DNA of 64,000 bases, from assembly GCA_020540725.1 (NCBI GenBank), contig JAJBSL010000002.1:100857-164856 (forward strand), in the 5' to 3' direction. Under the pieces are notes generated by a model. It made no database searches, had not been told where the DNA came from, and saw only the letters and a program-made list of their open reading frames with translations. The first letter of the stretch is position 1; every line of letters starts with the position of its first letter. Made by a program: the position numbers and the translations under genes. Shown here in pieces: positions 51,783-59,666 of the stretch. Origin of the DNA: Lachnospiraceae bacterium EP-SM-12S-S03. GTDB taxonomy: Bacteria; Bacillota; Clostridia; Lachnospirales; Lachnospiraceae.

Positions 51783-53057
51783 TTACACTTGTGGAATTGT
51801 AATTACTATACGGAAAATTTCTTTCTCCTCTTTTATTTCCATTGTTCCTTCATATCTTTCCAATGCATTCTTTACGTTTTCAAGTCCAATGCCCATATGT
51901 CCTTCTTTCTTACAGAATTGCCCTTTTGTATTTGTTAATTTAATAATATGAAAATCATGAAACCTTTCTGCCCTCATCTCGATAAACTTTTTCCCATCGG
52001 CCTGTACCGCCGCTTCGATGGCGTTATCCAATAGGTTTGCAAAAATAGTCGTAACATCGATATTTTTTATATTATCCAAACTGATATTTCCAATTTTTAT
52101 ATCTACCTCGATCTCTTCCTGCACCGCTTTTTTCACCTTATCATTCAAAATAATATTGAGCATTCTATTATCCGTATAATACGTCTGCCCCATTTTATTT
52201 AACATTTGGTGAAGGTCATCCACATAAGACTTCGCCTCTTTTTCTTCATTTCCATACAACTCCTCAATCGCTAGAAGATGATTTCTCATATCGTGGATCA
52301 ATTTTCTGGAACTTTGATACTTTTCTTCTAATTCTTCATAATACCGGAATTGCATTTCGCTTTTCTGCCGCAAAAGCTCAAGATCATTCTGTAACCGTCC
52401 AGCCTTTCCTACATTGTAAAAGAGATAAATAATGTAAATGTTTAAAAATAGCAGAGCCGCGACATTTACCGTAAACAATCCGGCTCCGTAAAACTGTATG
52501 TAAACACTTCCCATATTGATCATAGTATATAGAAATAACAAACTGAACGCCGGCAAAAGGAATATTCCCCAATATTTTGTCCTTGAAGTATTCTTGTATT
52601 CGCTTCTATTTACAAGAAATGTAAACAATTTTGTCAATATCAGCACTGAAATACATTTTATAACAATACAAAGATTTCCATATTCATATCCAATGACTAA
52701 ATGGCTTTGCATATACCATTGCAGCACTCCAATGCAAATGATTTCCTGACAACAATATACACATATCATATAAATACCACAGTAACACAAATATGTTTTT
52801 CTTTTACTAAACATAAGACAACCAACTATCATCCCATATACAAGCGTAAAAGTAATTGTCAACATATTGATATTCAAATTCTGTTCCACTAATATGATTG
52901 CAAACGTCAGACATCCATACAGAAAAAACACAAGCAGATATTCCCACTTTTTCCGCTCAATTTCATGCCGTATACGGCTCATAAAGTAATACATACTTCC
53001 TGCCATAATAAACACTTCTAATATGCCAAGCAGTAAATTAGTCCACACCATATTCAC
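51783..53057 (-). CDS. AgrC-like GHKL sensor histidine kinase
   Basis: This 424-residue kinase has six to seven transmembrane helices in residues 1-205, a coiled linker, a histidine box SSRKLIHDMRNHLLAIE near residue 250, an N-box FANLLDNAIEAAV near 342 and a G-box MGIGLENVKNALERYEG near 395. This is the layout of peptide-sensing AgrC/ComD kinases. It follows the LytTR regulator by 3 bp. No AgrB or AgrD (peptide processing) gene is adjacent, so the signal is unknown. Confidence 0.93.
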   Translation of the reverse strand: MNMVWTNLLLGILEVFIMAGSMYYFMSRIRHEIERKKWEYLLVFFLYGCLTFAIILVEQNLNINMLTITFTLVYGMIVGCLMFSKRKTYLCYCGIYMICVYCCQEIICIGVLQWYMQSHLVIGYEYGNLCIVIKCISVLILTKLFTFLVNRSEYKNTSRTKYWGIFLLPAFSLLFLYTMINMGSVYIQFYGAGLFTVNVAALLFLNIYIIYLFYNVGKAGRLQNDLELLRQKSEMQFRYYEELEEKYQSSRKLIHDMRNHLLAIEELYGNEEKEAKSYVDDLHQMLNKMGQTYYTDNRMLNIILNDKVKKAVQEEIEVDIKIGNISLDNIKNIDVTTIFANLLDNAIEAAVQADGKKFIEMRAERFHDFHIIKLTNTKGQFCKKEGHMGIGLENVKNALERYEGTMEIKEEKEIFRIVITIPQV

Positions 53058-53060
53058 CTC

Positions 53061-53759
53061 TTACACCACCGATATTAAAAATTCATGAAGTTTTCTCCGA
53101 AATTCTACCGACTTTTTCTGCGACAACGGAACCACATCTCCATTCATCATGAATACATCATACCCTTTCACATTTTTCACTTGATACAGGTTCACACAGA
53201 AACTTTTGTGCGGTACTGCAAAACCATATTCCTGCATTTTCTTTGCCATCTCAGATATTCCACCCAATAAAATGTACTCTTGATCCCCTGCCTTCATTAC
53301 AACGTGCCGCTCTGTATATTCCATGTAATAAATTTCATTAATATTCTGATCGATACTTCCTTCTTTTGTTGCAAATCGTAACGTCTTTGATTCTTGAACA
53401 TCCTTATAATAAGCCTCTGCTTCCTCTAATTGTTTATATATATCCACTCTTTGAATCGGTTTTAAAAGATATGCAAATGCATGTACTGAGAACGCATAAT
53501 TTACATAATCCGTATAACTTGTAACATAAATGATTTTTACATTTTTGTCCTTTTCCCTGATCTGCTTTGCCGTCTCAATCCCATTCATGCCGTGCATATC
53601 AATATCAAGAAAAATAATATCATATTTCCCCTTACTAAGAAGTAATTCTTCTCCCGAATAAAATCTATCGATTTGACATTCTTCTCTGTAGGAAGAAATA
53701 TCATTTTGAATTTTCTCTACTACACTTCTCTCATCATCACAAACTGCTATTTTCAACAT
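53061..53759 (-). CDS. AgrA-like LytTR response regulator
   Basis: This 232-residue regulator has a receiver domain with CDDERS at the N-terminus, phospho-acceptor Asp in IIFLDIDMHGMNGIE near 53 and YLLKPI near 104. A LytTR DNA-binding domain covers about 130-230, with NEIYYMEYTERHVVM and FCVNLYQVKNVKG. The start at 53759 follows AGGAGAAAAAT. It leads the operon regulator-kinase-lipoprotein-DUF1648 and has a good sigma-A promoter close upstream. Confidence 0.93.
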   Translation of the reverse strand: MLKIAVCDDERSVVEKIQNDISSYREECQIDRFYSGEELLLSKGKYDIIFLDIDMHGMNGIETAKQIREKDKNVKIIYVTSYTDYVNYAFSVHAFAYLLKPIQRVDIYKQLEEAEAYYKDVQESKTLRFATKEGSIDQNINEIYYMEYTERHVVMKAGDQEYILLGGISEMAKKMQEYGFAVPHKSFCVNLYQVKNVKGYDVFMMNGDVVPLSQKKSVEFRRKLHEFLISVV

Positions 53760-53788
53760 ATTTTTCTCCTGATTTTTCATCTGTCTTC

Positions 53789-53816
53789 ATTATAACCGGA
53801 TATAAATCTTTTACAA
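53789..53816 (-). promoter_or_regulatory. Promoter of the LytTR regulator operon
   Basis: On the minus strand TTGTAA (53811-53816), 16 bases, TATAAT (53789-53794). The expected start lies only about 20 bases before the gene. Confidence 0.7.
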
Positions 53817-53867
53817 TATCTATTGCTTAAGATACAGTTTTTCTCATCTAACATACAGAAATTTTTC

Positions 53868-53896
53868 TTGCTATCTAGTTTTTAATACTATATAAT
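53868..53896 (+). promoter_or_regulatory. Probable promoter of the DUF1836 gene
   Basis: TTGCTA (53868-53873), 17 bases, TATAAT (53891-53896). It would start transcription near 53903, about 255 bases before the gene, directly at the first leader hairpin. A second TATAAT at 54066-54071 lacks a good -35. Confidence 0.65.
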
Positions 53897-53902
53897 AGAT
53901 AT

Positions 53903-54157
53903 ATCGAGGTGTACTTGAAAATATCAATTCTAACAAAGCACATGGATATAGAAATATACCTCCTAAATAAATATTTTAGCACTGTTGTTTTCCACAGGAA
54001 TTCGGCTATGTAATCGCATACAATGTTGTAATGAAACAGATACAGATCCACAGTGCTTTAAGTATTATAATAGAGTATTCAAATATTCCCAAGATATTGG
54101 GAGAAAGGAGAATAATCCGTCGTCCTCAAAGAGGATATTGGGATTATACATGATTAT
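53903..54157 (+). ncRNA. Long structured 5' leader of the DUF1836 gene
   Basis: Non-coding leader with four stems: GAGGTGTA/TATACCTC plus ATATC/GATAT (53906-53962); AGCACTGT/ACAGTGCT closing 53978-54057; TCCCAA-GATA-TTGGGA (54087-54102); and TAATCC/GGATTA with inner TCCTC-AAA-GAGGA (54113-54146). The last stem contains the GAGGA closest to the start codon. No known riboswitch class is recognised. A cis-regulatory RNA is possible but unproven. Confidence 0.45.
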
Positions 54158-54766
54158 ATGACAATTGATTCTAATGATATTTTAAACAGTATTTTATCCA
54201 GTCTATCCCGTATTGATTATATCCGATCAGAAGACATTCCAAATATCGACCTGTACATGGATCAGGTCACTACTTTTATGGAGGATTATCTAAGCTCCAG
54301 CAAACGTTATAAAGAAGATAAGATTCTTACAAAGACAATGATTAATAATTATTCAAAGAACAATCTTCTTCCTCCTTCTGAGAAAAAGAAATATTCCAAA
54401 GAACATGTACTTCTTCTGATTTTTATTTATTATTTCAAGAATATTTTGTCAATCAAGGATATTGAAACTTTGCTAAATCCCCTGACAAACAATTTTTTCC
54501 AAGCAGACTCTGACCTTAACCTTACTTCAATCTATGAAGAAGTGTGTACATTTGAAAAGAATCGTATCGAAGAGTTACAGATCAGTGTGAAAGAAATGTA
54601 TCAACGTTCTGCAGATTCTTTTGGGAATGCAAAAGAAGAAGACCAAGAATTTTTACAACTTTTCTTGTTTATCTGTACATTAAGTTTTGATGTATATATA
54701 AAAAAACAGATCATCGAAAAACTGATTGATCTTCTTCCCGAATCAGAAAAGAAAAAGAAATCATAG
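54158..54766 (+). CDS. DUF1836-family protein
   Basis: This 202-residue protein matches DUF1836, with YIRSEDIPNIDLYMDQV, ILTKTMINNYSKNNLLPPS and KKKYSKEHVLLLIFIYYFK. The KTMINNYSKNNLLPP segment resembles the MerR-like helix-turn-helix and wing, so it may bind DNA; no function is known. It is one of two plus-strand genes in the window. There is no ribosome site at normal distance: the nearest GAGGA (54131-54135) is in a hairpin, and an ATG at 54149 gives a three-codon frame whose stop overlaps this ATG (ATGA). Confidence 0.85.
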   Translation: MTIDSNDILNSILSSLSRIDYIRSEDIPNIDLYMDQVTTFMEDYLSSSKRYKEDKILTKTMINNYSKNNLLPPSEKKKYSKEHVLLLIFIYYFKNILSIKDIETLLNPLTNNFFQADSDLNLTSIYEEVCTFEKNRIEELQISVKEMYQRSADSFGNAKEEDQEFLQLFLFICTLSFDVYIKKQIIEKLIDLLPESEKKKKS

Positions 54767-54832
54767 ATTCCTTTTTTCTGAAAGATTTTGCAATTGCAAA
54801 ATCACTGCGCATGAACGTTGCTATTAAAAAAA

Positions 54833-54859
54833 GCGTTAGTACCTACAAGGGACCAACGC
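54833..54859. terminator. Bidirectional terminator between DUF1836 and yerC
   Basis: GCGTTAGTACC pairs with GGGACCAACGC around a short loop; TTTTTATTTTT follows on plus and TTTTTTT on minus. It serves the convergent DUF1836 and YerC-like genes. Confidence 0.85.
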
Positions 54860-54869
54860 CTTTTTATTT

Positions 54870-55160
54870 TTACTCATCATTTAGTCTGTTAAATACCATA
54901 TCATATCCATCATTCCCATAATTCAATGAACGGTTCACACGGCTGATTGTTGCTGTAGATGCACCTGTCTTCTCAGCAATTTCAAGATATGTCTTCTGCT
55001 CTCTCAGCATTTTCGCAACTTCAAATCGTTGCGATAAAGATAGCAGTTCATTAATCGTACAAATATCTTCGAAAAATGTATAACACTCGTCCTTATCTTT
55101 CAGACTTAGAATCGCATCAAACAGATAATCTACTGCTTCTGTCTTAATCTTCTTACTCAT
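54870..55160 (-). CDS. YerC/YecD-family TrpR-related regulator
   Basis: This 96-residue all-helical protein has the TrpR-like layout. LLSLSQRFEVAKMLREQKTYLEI leads into the helix-turn-helix TGASTATISRVNRSL, with the short tail GYDMVFNRLND. YerC/YecD proteins are TrpR-superfamily DNA-binding proteins in Firmicutes; the ligand, if any, is unknown to me. Single gene, convergent with DUF1836. Confidence 0.93.
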   Translation of the reverse strand: MSKKIKTEAVDYLFDAILSLKDKDECYTFFEDICTINELLSLSQRFEVAKMLREQKTYLEIAEKTGASTATISRVNRSLNYGNDGYDMVFNRLNDE

Positions 55161-55232
55161 AGTCTTCTATCTCCTAATTTCATTTTTCAAGCTTTACCAT
55201 GTTTACATTTTAACACACTAAATTTTTAAAGT

Positions 55233-55958
55233 CTACCTTTTTTTCCAATGTTTTAAATGTGACACTAATTTCTCATACGAGGTGGTCACCACAAGTTCTT
55301 CCGGGAAATCACATTCTTCCAACACATCATATACATAACGAAAATCTCCTAACTCCGTATCAATGTGTGAATCACTTCCTGTTGTAATAAAAACTCCGTA
55401 CTTCTTGCAAAGTCTTAAAAGCAGCAAAGAGTTTTCCCTCGTATTCTCCCGGAAACCGTCTGGTCTAAGAGAAGAATTATTAATTTCTAAAAGTGTCCCC
55501 GTCTCCTTTGCCATCTTTACAATCGCTTCATAATCTACCGGGAACCTGCCGTCATCCGGATGTCCAATAATGCATACATAAGGATTTTTCATAGCATTGA
55601 TATATGCCTTTGTATTTTTTTCTATTCCTTTACTCTCACCATAGCATGGCCCATGAATACTGGCAATAGTTATATCCATCTGTTTCAGAAGGTTTTCCGG
55701 AAGATCAATTGTCCCTTCTTCATCCAAAATATTCAGTTCCACACCAAACATCATCTGCATCCCATACATCTTTCTTGGAATAATTCCCAAGTTAGAAAAA
55801 TAGAATCGCCCACATGTCTCCGGCATCATCGGCGCATGTTCTGTGATTGCGAGCATCTCAAGTCCCGCCTCGGCACCTGCTTTTGCCATCTCCCGAATTG
55901 TACTGTATGCATGCCCACTTGCAATTGTATGGGAATGCGTATCTGTCTTTATTTTCAT
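55233..55958 (-). CDS. PHP-domain phosphatase, YcdX-like
   Basis: This 241-residue metal-dependent phosphoesterase has the N-terminal histidine cluster DTHSHTIASGHAYSTI, ITEHAPMMPE, GVELNILDEEG, a central IASIHGPCYG, VCIIGHPDDGRFPVDYE and the C-terminal TGSDSHIDTELG. These metal ligands are as in YcdX-type proteins. The natural substrate is not established. It has its own start region and no clear operon partner. Confidence 0.9.
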   Translation of the reverse strand: MKIKTDTHSHTIASGHAYSTIREMAKAGAEAGLEMLAITEHAPMMPETCGRFYFSNLGIIPRKMYGMQMMFGVELNILDEEGTIDLPENLLKQMDITIASIHGPCYGESKGIEKNTKAYINAMKNPYVCIIGHPDDGRFPVDYEAIVKMAKETGTLLEINNSSLRPDGFRENTRENSLLLLRLCKKYGVFITTGSDSHIDTELGDFRYVYDVLEECDFPEELVVTTSYEKLVSHLKHWKKR

Positions 55959-55987
55959 TTTTCATCACTCTCCTCTACATAGTATAA

Positions 55988-56027
55988 CACAAAAACAGAT
56001 TGCAGAAATCTGCAATCTGTTTTTGTG
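55988..56027 (-). terminator. Terminator of the NMT1-type binding protein gene
   Basis: A 19-base perfect stem (CACAAAAACAGATTGCAGA and complement) with a two-base loop, 14 bp after the stop codon. The arms end in a T-run on either strand. Confidence 0.9.
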
Positions 56028-56040
56028 CACTCTTTCTTTT

Positions 56041-57093
56041 CTATTGAACTGCTTTCTTTGCAAACTCGGTTGTAACAAGATCTTCATAAGGAGTACGTTT
56101 TGTAAGTTCTCCTGCATCGTCCAATATATCCTGTAAAAGTTCGAAACTTTCTTTCTCAAACACAAGATTATCTTTCCATGTCTCCTGCTCATAATATCTT
56201 GTAACAATCGTCGTTATTGTTTCCAGTGTTGATTCTTCAAACTGTGGTTTAATCACTTTTGCGATCTCTTCTGGCGTATGTGTCTGCACATAATCCATTC
56301 CTTTCTGAAGTGCATCTGTAAATCCTTGTAATATCTCTTTATTCTCTTCTATATAACTCTTTTTTGCGGAAAATGCCGTATACGGAACATAACCACTATC
56401 TGTTCCAAGAGATGCGACTACGTGACCTTTGCCTGCTTCCTCAAGAGTTGTAGCTCCTGGCTCGAATTCAACCGTGAAGTCTGCTTTCCCTTCCGAGAAT
56501 GCAGCTCCAGTAGAACCAAAATCAATACTTTGATCAATATTCACATCCTTTGCAGGATCAATTCCATTCTTTTTCAGGATATACTCAAATACCATCTCTG
56601 GCATACCACCTTTTCGTCCTCCAAGCACTTCTTTTCCCATAAGATCTTTCCACTGAAATTCCGGCATTTCCTCTCTTGCCACAAGAAAGTTTCCTGCCCG
56701 TTGCGTGAGTTGAGCAAAATTCACTACATAATCATTTGCCCCCTCATTATAGGTATAAATAGACGCTTCTGACCCCATAAATCCAATATCCGCCTCACCA
56801 GATATCACTGCAGTCATGGTCTTATCAGCCCCAAATCCAGTCACAAGAGTAAGGTCAATCCCCTCTTCTTCAAAATATCCTTCTTCAATGGCCACATACA
56901 TCGGTGCATAAAAAATAGAATGCGCAACCTCATTCAAAGTAATCTTTTGAAGCTTTTGGGTATTCTCTGATGTTGTCGCTTGCGTTTTCTTTTGCGTATC
57001 TTCCTCATTCTTCTGTTTTCCACATCCCGACATAGTGAAAATAGAGATCACAAGTGTCAGAACAAGAAAAACAGAACCCATCCTTTTTTTCAT
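56041..57093 (-). CDS. NMT1/SsuA-type ABC transporter substrate-binding lipoprotein
   Basis: This 350-residue lipoprotein has signal peptide and lipobox TMSGC (about Cys24). NMT1-like domain features are HSIFYAPMYVAIEEGYFEEEG, GEADIGFMGSEASIY, and GGRKGGMPEMVFEY. The family binds thiamine precursors, sulfonates, nitrate or pyrimidines; the ligand is not readable here. The start at 57093 follows GGGAGG. Normally an ABC permease and ATPase are encoded beside it; none is found, and a perfect terminator follows, so it is an orphan that must use a transporter encoded elsewhere. Confidence 0.9.
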   Translation of the reverse strand: MKKRMGSVFLVLTLVISIFTMSGCGKQKNEEDTQKKTQATTSENTQKLQKITLNEVAHSIFYAPMYVAIEEGYFEEEGIDLTLVTGFGADKTMTAVISGEADIGFMGSEASIYTYNEGANDYVVNFAQLTQRAGNFLVAREEMPEFQWKDLMGKEVLGGRKGGMPEMVFEYILKKNGIDPAKDVNIDQSIDFGSTGAAFSEGKADFTVEFEPGATTLEEAGKGHVVASLGTDSGYVPYTAFSAKKSYIEENKEILQGFTDALQKGMDYVQTHTPEEIAKVIKPQFEESTLETITTIVTRYYEQETWKDNLVFEKESFELLQDILDDAGELTKRTPYEDLVTTEFAKKAVQ

Positions 57094-57181
57094 AAAATCC
57101 TCCCTTTTCCTATCATTTTTTCTATTTTCTATCAATATATGAAAGGATCAGGAATTCGTGATGGTTCTGAAGTTCATTCGC

Positions 57182-57658
57182 TCAACACATAACAATGATT
57201 TTTCTTGGCGTCGTCTGCGGCGGAATACTTCTTGTAGTCACACCATAATATACAATGAGTACATTATCACCAACAGGACAAGTGAAATTTTGTCCATTCG
57301 ATGTGACTATCTCTGTTGCCCGTGATACATTCAACTGCAATGATTCATCTGCTGCCAATAGATTTTCATCAAAATACCCCGCGTAAACAGTTTCACCTAC
57401 ATTACTTCTTCCTATAATGACCGCCCGATATTGAGGAGGAAAAATGAGTGGCACCGGCAGGCTTCCGTCATAAAATGCTGTAACCCGCATTCCAATCCGC
57501 ATCCTGACCGTATCAATCACATAGGTATCCGGTGAAACGATAAAATTTGTCACGCCTTCCGAATTCTGTATCGTTACCATCTGTTGGCAGCACTGATCTG
57601 ATATCTTTGTTATACGTTGTATCACTCCCGTTACCGGGATTAAATTCAAATTTTCCAT
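57182..57658 (-). CDS. Conserved hypothetical beta-rich protein
   Basis: This 158-residue protein without signal peptide or membrane helix has many short strands (VTGVIQRITKI, MVTIQNSEGVTNFIVSPDTYVID, GMRVTAFYDGSLPVPLIFPPQY, RAVIIGRS) and ends in TTPRKIIVM. The pattern looks like an OB- or barrel-type domain. I do not recognise a named family or function. The start at 57658 is the first methionine after the ptsI stop region, with AAAGG about 14 bases upstream. It lies 64 bp downstream of ptsI and may be co-transcribed with it. Confidence 0.75.
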   Translation of the reverse strand: MENLNLIPVTGVIQRITKISDQCCQQMVTIQNSEGVTNFIVSPDTYVIDTVRMRIGMRVTAFYDGSLPVPLIFPPQYRAVIIGRSNVGETVYAGYFDENLLAADESLQLNVSRATEIVTSNGQNFTCPVGDNVLIVYYGVTTRSIPPQTTPRKIIVMC

Positions 57659-57722
57659 ATAATAAAACTGCCTTTGCTTTTTATTATACAGTATATGCAA
57701 TCCTATTCTTTCCGCAACCTTC

Positions 57723-59345
57723 TTATTTTGTCTCTCGAATCTTCTTTCTAAGAGGCAAAACCATAGATGGCGAAACGGAAAGTTCATCAATGCCCATCTC
57801 AAGGAATGTTTCCGTTAATGTAAGATCTGCTCCAAGTTCTCCACATATACCGATCCATTTTCCTTCTGCATGCGCACTTTCTGTAGCCATTCGGATCAAT
57901 TCGAGAACCGCTGGATGATGTGTATCACAAAACGGATCAAGTTTCGGATTCTGACGGTCAATGGCAAGCGTATATTGAGTCAGATCATTTGTACCCACAC
58001 TGAAAAAATCTACTTCCTTTGCAAGACTTCTGCTTACCAGAACTGCTGCCGGAGTTTCTATCATAATGCCAAGTTCAATATCTTCCTTATAAGCAAATCC
58101 TTCCTGCTTTAGTTCCTCTTTGACCTCAGCCACAATCTCTTTAATCTTCTTCACTTCCCAAAGAGATGTAATCATCGGAAACATAATGGAAATGTTTCCA
58201 TAAGCCGATGCGCGTAAAAGAGCACGGAGTTGTGTTTTAAAAATTTCTGGTCTTGTCAAACATATACGGATTGCCCTATATCCCAGAGCCGGATTCTCTT
58301 CTTTATCTAAATCAAAATAATCTACCTGTTTGTCCGCACCAATATCCAAAGTACGGATAATCACTTTTTTCCCTGCCATATTTTCCGCTACTGTTTTATA
58401 AACCGAAAATTGTTGTTCTTCGGTCGGGAACGTATCGTTTTCCAAATATAAGAATTCACTTCTGAATAATCCGATACCTCCCGCATCATTTTTCAAAACA
58501 GCTCCAACATCAGAACTGTTTCCGATATTGGCATACACATTGATTTTCTGACCAGTTAACGTTATATTTTCTTTTCCTTTTAACTGATCTAAAAGTTCCT
58601 TCTGTCTTAAATCTTCTTCCTGTTTTTCCCGCATGATTTTCAAAGTTTCCTCATTTGGATCCACATAAATCATGCCTTCAAATCCATCTACAACAGCCAA
58701 GTGTCCATCATACTCTTCCAAAAGTTCTTTACCTAATCCAATGACTGCCGGAATATTCATGGTTCTTGCCAGGATTGCCGTATGGGAATTGGATGAACCA
58801 TACTGTGTTGCAAAAGCAAGTACCAGGCTTTTATCAAGCTGAACTGTTTCACTCGGTACAAGGTCATCTGCCACGACAATAGATGGGTGATTCATTGTAA
58901 CACCGCTTTTAGCCGCACCGGACAGGATATGGAGAACGCGTTCCGATACATCCCTTACATCCGCTGCACGTCCCTGCATATAAGCATCGTCCATTGCCTC
59001 AAACATGGCGGAAAAATTATCTGCCGTCATTCCTACCGCATACTCTGCATTGACTTCCTGAAGCTTAATGATATTCTCAATAGATTCAATATAATCCAAA
59101 TCATTCAGCATCATTTGATGGATTTCAAAAATCATGGCATTTGCCTCTCCAACGTCGTCCATTGCTTTCTCATACAACGTTTTCAATTCTTCTTCTGCCT
59201 GATTCTTTGCTTCTTCAAATCTTTTAATTTCTGCCTCTGTATCATCTATATGACACCTTTTGATTTGTGTATCATTTCTCTTATAAAACGCAATTTCTCC
59301 GATTGCGATTCCGCCAAACACACTTTTCCCTTTTAACGTAATCAT
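57723..59345 (-). CDS. ptsI: PTS Enzyme I (phosphoenolpyruvate-protein phosphotransferase)
   Basis: This 540-residue Enzyme I takes phosphate from phosphoenolpyruvate and passes it to HPr. It has an N-terminal HPr-binding domain, the phospho-His in SSNSHTAILARTM (about residue 187), the GGIGLFRSEFLYLE motif near 290, and PEP-binding signatures IMIETPAAV and FFSVGTNDLTQYTLAIDR. A C-terminal GICGELGADL loop holds the conserved Cys. It lies 25 bp after ptsH at the end of the fructose operon. Confidence 0.97.
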   Translation of the reverse strand: MITLKGKSVFGGIAIGEIAFYKRNDTQIKRCHIDDTEAEIKRFEEAKNQAEEELKTLYEKAMDDVGEANAMIFEIHQMMLNDLDYIESIENIIKLQEVNAEYAVGMTADNFSAMFEAMDDAYMQGRAADVRDVSERVLHILSGAAKSGVTMNHPSIVVADDLVPSETVQLDKSLVLAFATQYGSSNSHTAILARTMNIPAVIGLGKELLEEYDGHLAVVDGFEGMIYVDPNEETLKIMREKQEEDLRQKELLDQLKGKENITLTGQKINVYANIGNSSDVGAVLKNDAGGIGLFRSEFLYLENDTFPTEEQQFSVYKTVAENMAGKKVIIRTLDIGADKQVDYFDLDKEENPALGYRAIRICLTRPEIFKTQLRALLRASAYGNISIMFPMITSLWEVKKIKEIVAEVKEELKQEGFAYKEDIELGIMIETPAAVLVSRSLAKEVDFFSVGTNDLTQYTLAIDRQNPKLDPFCDTHHPAVLELIRMATESAHAEGKWIGICGELGADLTLTETFLEMGIDELSVSPSMVLPLRKKIRETK

Positions 59346-59370
59346 TCTTTGTCGTCCTTTACAGATTTTC

Positions 59371-59628
59371 TTATAAATTTTCCTTTAAAAATGTTTCGAC
59401 TGCTGCAATTGCTTCTGCCTCGTCTTCTCCTTCTGCTATCACTGTAATTTCCATTCCTTGCTTGATTCCCATTCCCATCACTGCAAAGATCCTTTTCATA
59501 TCCGCTTTACGTCCATTATTTTCCATTGTAATTGCGGATTGAAATCCTGCTGTTGTTTTTACTAAGAGTCCTGCTGGTCTTGCGTGAATTCCTTCTGGGT
59601 CTGTGATTACATACTTAAATTCTTTCAT
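59371..59628 (-). CDS. ptsH: PTS phosphocarrier HPr, lacking Ser46
   Basis: This 85-residue HPr carries phosphate from Enzyme I to EIIA. The catalytic His15 is in DPEGIHARPAGLLV. The usual regulatory site around residue 46 (KSI in typical HPr) reads KRI here: position 46 is Arg (codon AGG), so phosphorylation by HPr kinase at that site is impossible. The rest, including FAVMGMGIKQG, is normal. It is encoded between fruA and ptsI in the fructose operon. It may be a transport-only HPr, with another HPr elsewhere serving catabolite control. Confidence 0.95.
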   Translation of the reverse strand: MKEFKYVITDPEGIHARPAGLLVKTTAGFQSAITMENNGRKADMKRIFAVMGMGIKQGMEITVIAEGEDEAEAIAAVETFLKENL

Positions 59629-59666
59629 ATTCTTATCTCCTTTTCATTTACATTTATATTTTCTTC

